Source: an uncultured Neisseriaceae bacterium
Lineage (GTDB): Bacteria > Pseudomonadota > Gammaproteobacteria > Burkholderiales > UBA11063
Direction of reading: 5' to 3'
DNA length: 9,511 nucleotides
NCBI GenBank assembly: GCA_903891375.1
Contig: CAITEL010000081.1
Span: forward strand, 1-9,511
The notes below the pieces were generated by a model. That model was not told the origin of the DNA. It did no database searches and worked only from the letters and a program-made list of their open reading frames with translations. Each line of letters opens with the position of its first letter. Within the stretch, counting starts at the first letter, position 1. A program made the translations under genes and the position numbers. This document shows positions 1-6,592 of this stretch, piece after piece.

Positions 1-276
1 CAATCCCAAAATTATTGGAATCGTTCCATATCCATGTAATCCAAATTTATGCAAAATATTATCAAGTAAAACTGCAAGACGAGGCAAATATCCAGAGTCT
101 TCAATTAAACTTAAAATTAAATAACCTAGGGTATGTAGCAATGGCGCCATGGTAAATCCACACTCACTCAAAAAATGTAAAATCGCTGGTTCTCAAAATA
201 TTATACTCCATAAAAATAAAAAAATCTGTACTTCTCTAATTAAAAAACCTATATTACTCAAAATGCAATGTAGCAT
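1..276 (-). pseudogene. FeoB-like Gate-domain membrane protein remnant, interrupted by TGA and cut by window edge
   Basis: Translating the minus strand from 150 to the left edge gives a frame starting [10 protein letters not shown] and running through [16 protein letters not shown] and [15 protein letters not shown]. The EDSGY-PR-A-L-D and GL-G----P--LG spacing is the signature of the Gate (nucleoside-recognition) domain of FeoB ferrous-iron permeases and short FeoB-like proteins, which form the membrane pore. The same frame extends upstream: from an ATG at 276-274 it reads REVQIFLFLWSIIF, then a TGA at 195-193, then [14 protein letters not shown], so homology-like hydrophobic coding seems to continue across the stop. 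A FeoB G domain (about 250 residues) should precede the Gate domain, but there is no room because ykoD ends at 305. I therefore read this as a 5'-truncated, nonsense-interrupted remnant. Alternatives are a short Gate-only protein starting at the ATG at 150 (weak ribosome-binding site) or a sequencing error. The Gate assignment is fairly firm; the pseudogene call is inference. Confidence 0.5.
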
Positions 277-304
277 TTATTATGTACAAAACGTTCTCTT
301 AAAT
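193..304. other. Junction stretch between ykoD and the FeoB-like remnant, no intact gene
   Basis: No convincing gene, promoter or Rho-independent terminator is visible here. The only coding-like signal is the minus-strand frame ending in the TGA at 195-193 described with the FeoB-like remnant. A 6-bp inverted repeat (AAATGC at 261-266, GCATTT at 273-278) has no adjacent T-run and little GC, so it is a poor terminator. In YkoEDC-type operons the T-component gene usually follows ykoD, but nothing in this stretch resembles it. Confidence 0.5.
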
Positions 305-1654
305 CTAATCCAATTCTACGATATTGTCGCATACCGCATTAACAAAGTTATAATCATGACTCACAATAATAAAACTAGCCCCAATATCTCGCATTTGTCG
401 AATTAAATCAACCAATGCAGATTTATTTCTAAAATCTTGCCCAAAAGTTGGTTCATCCAATAAATAGAGTTTTCGATTAAAGGATTGTTTTAAAATAGCA
501 AATGACAACCTACGTTTTTGCCCCTCAGATAAGGTAAAAGGATTTTGCTCGGTTGAACCATGTAAATTAAATTCACTTAATAACTGGGCGTCATTCTTTA
601 ATTCTTGCGCCACGCTCGAATATAAAAAATGATTCTCTGGATTTTGGAATAATAACCCAACTTGTGAATAAAACTCTTTGTTAGAAAATCTAAATATATC
701 CGTGTTATTTAACCATATTTTATTTTTTGTTTTAATTAATCGAGCAATAATTTTAAATAATGTAGATTTACCCACTCCACTTTTACCAATGACTCCCAGT
801 ATGTGTTTTGAATATACTGTTATATTTACATTATCTAAAACTTGATGTGTTTTTGTGTACGAATAAGATAAATTCTTTATTTGTAATAGTGGCATATACT
901 CATGTATCGCCTGTATATCAAACTTAACACGCTCATGATTTTCAACAAATTTGTCGGTCTCACTTTGTTTATCTAATTCACTAATTGGGAATTCTTTAAC
1001 TACTCCATCTGTATCAATTTTAAAATACCTATTTATTATATCCTTTACGTAATGTATATTATGTTCAATTATAATAATTGTTTTATTTTGGCGTACTTCA
1101 TATAAGAGTTGCATAAATTGTTGTGCTGCACTCGAATCTAAAAAAGCAGTTGGCTCATCTAATAAAATAACATCTGGGTTCGTCATAATTATCGACAATA
1201 AAACCAGCCGTTGTTTTTCACCACCTGACAATGTATTAGTATCACGATGCAATAAATAATCTAACTTGAATCGCTTAGTAATGGTATAAATTTTTTCTTT
1301 AATTTTTTCTGGTGAGAGCGCCAAATTTTCTAACCCAAAAGATAGCTCTTGAAACACTTCACGATTTATGATTTGACTATCAGGGTTTTGTTGTACAAAG
1401 CCTATTTTTAATTTCTCTAGTACTGATAATGTGTTTATAGGAACTCCATTATATAGAATCTCACCAGCCATGTCACCAAAGATAACATCTGGCAATAACC
1501 CTTTTAGTGCGTACAATAGTGTTGATTTACCAGATCCAGAAATACCATTTACCAAAACCACATCACCTTGATTAATTTCAATGTGGCCTGTAATTTTTAT
1601 TTTATTGCTACTAAACGGATAAGTAAAGGAAAAATCCCTAATCGAGTATAACAC
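305..1654 (-). CDS. ykoD: ECF transporter ATPase with two ABC domains, YkoD-type
   Basis: This cytoplasmic ATPase should power uptake by an energy-coupling-factor importer, most likely for thiamine or its hydroxymethylpyrimidine precursor given its YkoE partner. Two complete ABC domains are fused in 449 residues. Domain 1 has Walker A GISGSGKST (37-45), Q-loop FVQQNP (87-92), signature LSGGEKQR (142-149), Walker B VILLDEPTA (162-170) and switch His198. Domain 2 has Walker A GKSGVGKST (290-298), Q337, signature LSEGQKRR (375-382), Walker B LYLLDEPT (396-403) and His433. The fused layout and the LSEGQ variant in the second half fit YkoD-like proteins; B. subtilis YkoD is somewhat longer. The start is GTG at 1654-1652, preceded by AAGG within the end of the upstream gene and only 3 bp after its stop, so translation is probably coupled. 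No T-component gene follows. The substrate is inferred from the neighbour only. Confidence 0.88.
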   Translation of the reverse strand: MLYSIRDFSFTYPFSSNKIKITGHIEINQGDVVLVNGISGSGKSTLLYALKGLLPDVIFGDMAGEILYNGVPINTLSVLEKLKIGFVQQNPDSQIINREVFQELSFGLENLALSPEKIKEKIYTITKRFKLDYLLHRDTNTLSGGEKQRLVLLSIIMTNPDVILLDEPTAFLDSSAAQQFMQLLYEVRQNKTIIIIEHNIHYVKDIINRYFKIDTDGVVKEFPISELDKQSETDKFVENHERVKFDIQAIHEYMPLLQIKNLSYSYTKTHQVLDNVNITVYSKHILGVIGKSGVGKSTLFKIIARLIKTKNKIWLNNTDIFRFSNKEFYSQVGLLFQNPENHFLYSSVAQELKNDAQLLSEFNLHGSTEQNPFTLSEGQKRRLSFAILKQSFNRKLYLLDEPTFGQDFRNKSALVDLIRQMRDIGASFIIVSHDYNFVNAVCDNIVELD

Positions 1655-1657
1655 ACT

Positions 1658-2233
1658 CTACCTTGTCTGTGCTGTGCGTACTATATTAAACTGGTTTAAC
1701 ACACCAGTTTTAGCTAATCTATCTGCTAGAATTTTAGAGAGTATTCCAGCTAATACAATACCAGAAATAGCACTACTAGATAGCTGAATCATACAATACA
1801 TAAAGCCTAGTTTATAGTATTGGTATAAATAAATAGTCATTAGGCAACTTATTATTCCAGAAATAAATCCTGCAAAGCACATTGTTTTCATGTTCCAAGT
1901 TTTATATCGCAATAATAAAAATAGTATTTCTAACGGTAAGCCTTGAATCACTCCATACAATATAGCACCAACACCCCACTGCGATATCATTCCCTCAATA
2001 ATAGCAGCAATACCCTCACCAAGAATTGCACTACCTGGCTTACGTATAATGTACGGAAAAAATATACCACCCATCAGCCAGATTCCTGTTAGTAGCCCTT
2101 CTAAACCAGTAGCTCGAAAAAAAGGCGACACCACATCATATAAAAAAGTATATGCCCACCAAAAAATACCCATTACTACTGATATAGTCGTAATAAATAC
2201 AATTTCTGAAATAGTTAGTTTATTAAGTTTCAT
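1658..2233 (-). CDS. ykoE: ECF transporter substrate-binding (S) subunit, YkoE family
   Basis: This is a 191-residue, very hydrophobic protein with about six predicted membrane segments (roughly residues 9-31, 42-62, 66-85, 88-108, 115-137 and 143-168). The layout WWAYTFLYDVV (25-35), then IWLMGGIFFPYIIRKPGSAILGE and a GVIQGLPLE stretch near residues 94-102 matches YkoE-type S components. These bind thiamine or hydroxymethylpyrimidine and dock on an ECF module of a T protein and ATPases. It starts at ATG 2233-2231 with AAAGG upstream, overlapping the last codons of adk, and its stop lies 3 bp before ykoD. The pairing with a two-domain ATPase supports the YkoED assignment. The ligand is not provable from sequence: no TPP riboswitch fits in the 8-bp gap to adk. 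A cobalt or other-vitamin S subunit is a less likely alternative. Confidence 0.8.
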   Translation of the reverse strand: MKLNKLTISEIVFITTISVVMGIFWWAYTFLYDVVSPFFRATGLEGLLTGIWLMGGIFFPYIIRKPGSAILGEGIAAIIEGMISQWGVGAILYGVIQGLPLEILFLLLRYKTWNMKTMCFAGFISGIISCLMTIYLYQYYKLGFMYCMIQLSSSAISGIVLAGILSKILADRLAKTGVLNQFNIVRTAQTR

Positions 2234-2241
2234 CGTAACCT

Positions 2242-2895
<654 letters not shown>

Positions 2896-2900
2896 CTAAT

Positions 2901-4361
2901 TTATGAATCGTGTGAATCACCAAATTTATTCGGTGTTTCCGTATTATTGATATTGTACCCACCCGCCAATGTTTGGTATAGTGTTACGATTGACTGCAAT
3001 TGTTGTAATTTAATATTAGTTAACGTGATAGCAGCGCTATCCATCGTAAGTTTATAATTTAAATATGTTGAATAGCTATCTGCTCCTTGCTTGTATCTTT
3101 GATTACCTATATCGTTTGCCACAACTGTACTATTATATTGTTGTTTTTGTAAATTATAACTATCAGTTAACTGTTGATGGCCTGACAATGCATTATCAAC
3201 CTGAGAAAACGCAGTTTTCACAGTTAAAATATAATTATAGTATGCAGTATAGTCTGCACCTTTTGCACCTTTAATTGTGCCTAAATAACTCAAATTCAAA
3301 AAAGGCATTGTTGCCTGTAATTGTTCCTGCCAAAAATTAGTCCCAGAACTAAAAAGTGAACTTAAGCCAGTAGATGAACTCCCTAAACCACCAGTTAAGC
3401 TAATAGTAGGAAAAAAGCTTGCCGTCGCAACACCAATATTTGCATTAGCTTGTTTTAATTGCTCTTCTGCCTGCATCACATCTGGACGATTTTTTAATAC
3501 ACTCGATGGTAAATTAGCTGGCACTATACCATCAATTTTAATCGACATAAAATCATCATTGCGCTTAATATGTCCAGGATTTTGATTAACCAGTACTTGC
3601 AATGCGTTCTCACTTTGTACAATATTATTTTGAATAACTGGAACCTGTGCTATCGCAGTATAATAAGCTTGTTCAAGTTTTTGCAAATTTAATAATGATA
3701 TATAACCTAATTTATATTGGTCTCGCCCTAATTCTAATTGTTTCATGGTATCTTCAACTAATTGTTTTTGCTGTTTTAATTGAAAATCATAAGCTAATAA
3801 CGTAAAGTAACTCCCAGCAACTTGACTAATAATTGTTAAACGCGTAGCATTTTTTGTGTATTCCATAGCAGCTAAATTAGCCTTATATGCCTCCTGATTT
3901 CGCAATTGCTGAAATATGTTCAATGAATATGCTGGAACTAAACCAGTACTATAACCATTAGTTGACACACCAGAACCAGTAGTAGATACATTTGGGGACG
4001 GTGCTGCTGACCCAAGAGATGTGGTAGAACCGTAAGTTGCCTGCCCACCAACCGTTGGTATCCACGCCATTTTCACTTGCTCTAACTGACCTTGTGCTTG
4101 TATTATATTACCAATGGCTTGCTGAATATTATTATTGTTTTTTAGTGCTTGGGTAATTAATGAGTTTAGTTCTTTATCATTAAACTTACTCCACCACGCC
4201 GTATCAGGTAGATTTACCCCAGATTCCACCTTAGACAGCGTATCTTTACTGCTCCAGTTTTTTGGGGCTTCTACATCTGGCTTTTTATAACTAGGGCCAT
4301 ATAAAGCACAACTAGACATTGACAATACCAATAGTGTCAATGATATATGTTTAATACGCAT
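2901..4361 (-). CDS. Outer-membrane efflux lipoprotein, NodT/OprM (TolC-like OMF) family
   Basis: Outer-membrane channel of a tripartite efflux pump. The N-terminus has Lys/Arg, then a hydrophobic core and a lipobox-like LSMSSC with Cys18 as the probable lipidated residue; position -3 is Met rather than the usual Leu, slightly off consensus. After it comes ALYGPSYKKPDV, the typical start of mature OprM-type proteins. Two outer-membrane efflux repeats follow (about 55-250 and 280-470). The second carries the hallmark NRPDVMQAEEQL (291-302), ANIGVATASFFPTISLTGG and a late RYKQGADSYSTYLN. Residues about 108-142 are rich in Ser, Thr and Gly and probably form a barrel strand and surface loop. Length (486) is normal. 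AAGGA upstream of ATG 4361 overlaps the glmU stop. No adaptor or RND/MFS/ABC pump gene is adjacent, so the substrate cannot be inferred. Confidence 0.93.
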   Translation of the reverse strand: MRIKHISLTLLVLSMSSCALYGPSYKKPDVEAPKNWSSKDTLSKVESGVNLPDTAWWSKFNDKELNSLITQALKNNNNIQQAIGNIIQAQGQLEQVKMAWIPTVGGQATYGSTTSLGSAAPSPNVSTTGSGVSTNGYSTGLVPAYSLNIFQQLRNQEAYKANLAAMEYTKNATRLTIISQVAGSYFTLLAYDFQLKQQKQLVEDTMKQLELGRDQYKLGYISLLNLQKLEQAYYTAIAQVPVIQNNIVQSENALQVLVNQNPGHIKRNDDFMSIKIDGIVPANLPSSVLKNRPDVMQAEEQLKQANANIGVATASFFPTISLTGGLGSSSTGLSSLFSSGTNFWQEQLQATMPFLNLSYLGTIKGAKGADYTAYYNYILTVKTAFSQVDNALSGHQQLTDSYNLQKQQYNSTVVANDIGNQRYKQGADSYSTYLNYKLTMDSAAITLTNIKLQQLQSIVTLYQTLAGGYNINNTETPNKFGDSHDS

Positions 4362-4371
4362 GATTTTCCTT

Positions 4372-5739
4372 TTATTTCTGTTTTTTCTTCCAGCCTAACA
4401 CTGTCACCTGCTTAGCTCGTGAAACTGTAAGTTCGTTTTCTGGGGTATCTTTCGTAATAGTTGACCCTGCACCAATTACCCCCCCCGTCTTAATGGTAAC
4501 TGGCGCTACCATCATCGTCCCTGACCCAATAAACACGCCATCTTCTATTACTGTTTTAAATTTATTCTTACCATCGTAATTACACGTTACACTCCCCGCA
4601 CCAACATTAACCCCAGAACCTATTTCTGCGTCGCCAACATAAGTTAAGTGGTTAACCTTTGAACCAATTCCAATCTTACTATTTTTAACTTCAACAAAGT
4701 TGCCAATATGAGTATTTTGTGCTAATGTTGTCCCTGGTCTGATGCGCGAAAATGGACCAATAATACTATCAGCTCCAAGTATTGCGTCCTCTATTATACT
4801 ATAAGGCTTTATACATACACCATCGGATATTATAACATTTTTTAAAACACTACCCACACCAATAATTACGTTGTTTCCTAAAGTTATATTTCCCTCAAAA
4901 ACACAATTTACATCAATATAACAATCCTGACCCACAGAAATATCGCCCCTGATATCAATTCTGGATTTATCCGCTAAGGTAACACCTTTTTCTAATAATG
5001 TATCAGCTAATATCCCCTGATAAATTCGTTCTACTTGCTCAAGTTGAACTTTATTGTTTACCCCTATAATCTCATATATAGTTGTGGTTGCTATATTTTG
5101 TATTAATTTATTTGATTTATGCGCTAATTCAACAACATCAGTTAAATAATATTCTTTTTGTTGATTATCATTTGATAACTGATTTAACCATATTGGGAGT
5201 AGATGATTGGGAAAGATGTAAAATCCTGTGTTAATTTCCTTAATATCTTTTTCTTTATCTGTTGTATCTTTTTCTTCTACAACTTTTATAATTTTACCTG
5301 TTTCATCCCGAAGAATTCTACCATACCCATATGTGTCATTAAGTATAGCCGTTAACATTACCACATTTTCATTATAACTATCTAACATTTTAGTTAATGT
5401 TTTATAATTAATCAGCGGAACATCTCCATATAATACTAAGGTAGCTCCAGTACTATCTAAATGTGGTAATGCCATTTTTAAAGCATGGCCCGTACCTAAT
5501 TGTTTATCTTGATACACCCAACTAAAGCTATTATCTTTAAATGCATCATTGATTGTTGATTGAACTTGTTCACCCTTATGACCATATACAATAATTAACT
5601 TATTTGGATTTAATTTATTTGCCACGTCTATGACGTGTTGTAACATCGGTTTGCCACCAACTTTATGTAGTACTTTTGGGGTACTCGAGTACATCCGCTT
5701 ACCCTCTCCTGCGGCTAATATTACTATATTTAAGTTCAT
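4372..5739 (-). CDS. glmU: Bifunctional GlmU: GlcN-1-P acetyltransferase / GlcNAc-1-P uridylyltransferase
   Basis: Cytosolic enzyme making UDP-GlcNAc, the precursor for peptidoglycan and lipid A: it acetylates glucosamine-1-phosphate with acetyl-CoA, then transfers UMP from UTP. The N-terminal pyrophosphorylase domain (about 1-228) has LAAGEGKRM (8-16), PKVLH (21-25), QLGTGHA (80-86), YGD with Asp106, VVEEKD (Glu155), NTG (170-172) and GVNN (226-229). The C-terminal left-handed beta-helix (about 250-455) has Ile-rich hexapeptide turns, RIRPGT (332-337), HLTYVGDAEIG with catalytic His364, and VTCNYDG near 385-390. Length 455 nearly equals E. coli GlmU (456). ATG 5739 follows AGGAAC, 9 bp after ppsR. 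An 8-G tract in codons near residues 417-420 is unusual for such an AT-rich gene. Both catalytic halves look intact. Confidence 0.98.
   Translation of the reverse strand: MNLNIVILAAGEGKRMYSSTPKVLHKVGGKPMLQHVIDVANKLNPNKLIIVYGHKGEQVQSTINDAFKDNSFSWVYQDKQLGTGHALKMALPHLDSTGATLVLYGDVPLINYKTLTKMLDSYNENVVMLTAILNDTYGYGRILRDETGKIIKVVEEKDTTDKEKDIKEINTGFYIFPNHLLPIWLNQLSNDNQQKEYYLTDVVELAHKSNKLIQNIATTTIYEIIGVNNKVQLEQVERIYQGILADTLLEKGVTLADKSRIDIRGDISVGQDCYIDVNCVFEGNITLGNNVIIGVGSVLKNVIISDGVCIKPYSIIEDAILGADSIIGPFSRIRPGTTLAQNTHIGNFVEVKNSKIGIGSKVNHLTYVGDAEIGSGVNVGAGSVTCNYDGKNKFKTVIEDGVFIGSGTMMVAPVTIKTGGVIGAGSTITKDTPENELTVSRAKQVTVLGWKKKQK
4479..4486 (-). repeat. Homopolymeric G8 tract inside glmU
   Basis: Eight consecutive C on the plus strand (G on the coding strand) span the codons ACG GGG GGG GTA for Thr-Gly-Gly-Val in the acetyltransferase beta-helix. 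Surrounding Gly codons are mostly GGT or GGA, so the tract stands out. Slippage by one base would alter and truncate about the last 35 residues. Confidence 0.9.
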
Positions 5740-5748
5740 AATTTGTTC

Positions 5749-6561
5749 CTAGAATTTTTTATGTAAGTTTATGCTATGCATAATAGCTACTGCGATTTCT
5801 TCAATTGATTTCTTACTTGTGTTTAAGTATGGAATATCGTAATCCCTCATTACATTCTCAGCATCTGCGATTTCTCTGGTGCAAGTATTTATATCTGCAT
5901 ACTCGCTATGGGGTAGCCTATTTGTCCGTATATGATGTAGCCTATCTACGTCAATTGTTAAACCAAATAGTTTACCATGATACGGAATTAATGATTTAGG
6001 TAATTTATCATGTTTTAAGTCTAATTCTACCAGCGGGTAATTAGCTGCTTTAATCCCATAATGAATTGCTAAATATAGACATGTTGGCGTCTTACCAACA
6101 CGTGACACGCCGATTAATATCACATCAGCTTCATCAAAGTTTTTAATTGTTACACCGTCGTCATTATATAAGGAGTAATCAATTGCATCTATACGTTTAT
6201 AATATTTATTTTCATCAATAATACCATGCGATTTACCAATTGCTAACGATGCCTTTTGGCCCACTTCATTTTCAATTTGAGGAATAAAAGATTCAAAAAA
6301 ATCCATATGACACACATAGGGTAATTTAAACTTACCTCTAATTTCTGGGTTTATAATACTAGTTAACACAATAGGTTTAGCCCCATCTTGCATAAAACGA
6401 TTATTAATCTTAACTATTGCTTGATCGGCTTTAAATAAAGTATCTACAAAAGGAATTATTTCTTTTCTAAAAACCACACTTTCAAACTGAGTAAGTAGTG
6501 CATTACCCAAACCCTCTGTCGTTATGCCTGTTCTATCCGACACAAAAAAAACATTTTTCAT
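5749..6561 (-). CDS. ppsR: PEP synthase regulatory protein (DUF299 kinase / pyrophosphorylase)
   Basis: Cytosolic regulator that inactivates phosphoenolpyruvate synthase by ADP-dependent phosphorylation of an active-site Thr and reactivates it by Pi-dependent dephosphorylation, so it controls gluconeogenesis from pyruvate. In the 270 residues (E. coli 277) I see the conserved N-terminal SDRTGITTE (8-16), FVDT near 38-41, a central P-loop GVSRVGKT (151-158) followed by PTCLYLA, and the C-terminal SKKSIEEIA typical of the family. ATG 6561 has a strong AAAGAGGT ribosome-binding site. The paralogous Firmicute branch acts on pyruvate phosphate dikinase; the proteobacterial neighbours favour the PEP synthase branch. 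Its target gene ppsA, which is often adjacent, is not in the window; it lies instead between mgtA (31 bp) and glmU (9 bp). A T8 run occupies codons 4-7. Confidence 0.92.
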   Translation of the reverse strand: MKNVFFVSDRTGITTEGLGNALLTQFESVVFRKEIIPFVDTLFKADQAIVKINNRFMQDGAKPIVLTSIINPEIRGKFKLPYVCHMDFFESFIPQIENEVGQKASLAIGKSHGIIDENKYYKRIDAIDYSLYNDDGVTIKNFDEADVILIGVSRVGKTPTCLYLAIHYGIKAANYPLVELDLKHDKLPKSLIPYHGKLFGLTIDVDRLHHIRTNRLPHSEYADINTCTREIADAENVMRDYDIPYLNTSKKSIEEIAVAIMHSINLHKKF

Positions 6562-6579
6562 TTATACCTCTTTCTTTAT

Positions 6580-6588
6580 ATTCTAGCA
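6580..6588 (-). promoter_or_regulatory. Possible extended -10 promoter for ppsR and downstream genes
   Basis: On the minus strand the mgtA-ppsR gap contains TGCTAGAAT, an extended -10 (TG, one base, TAGAAT). It lies about 20 bp before the ppsR start. No good -35 is seen 16-18 bp upstream, in the last codons of mgtA. If real, it would give the housekeeping block ppsR-glmU-adk its own start independent of mgtA, with a leader just long enough for the AAAGAGGT site. In AT-rich DNA such matches arise often by chance. Confidence 0.3.
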
Positions 6589-6592
6589 TAGT

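Noticed and set aside
193..195. TGA read as tryptophan or selenocysteine in the FeoB-like frame
   Set aside because: All seven complete genes encode Trp with TGG and contain no internal TGA, so there is no sign of recoding. No selenocysteine insertion hairpin is evident, and the lack of TGA among seven stop codons is too small a sample.
261..278. AAATGC/GCATTT hairpin as terminator of the operon
   Set aside because: Only 6 bp with two G/C pairs and no adjacent T-run on either strand.
149..406. Plus-strand open frame over the ykoD end and junction
   Set aside because: Lys/Asn/Ile-rich composition with no recognisable motif, and it overlaps ykoD and the FeoB-like frame on the other strand.
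508..531. Degenerate signature LSEGQ in the second ABC domain of YkoD as evidence of an inactive site
   Set aside because: Variation at this position is common in the second half of fused ECF ATPases, and Walker A, Walker B, Q-loop and switch His are all present.
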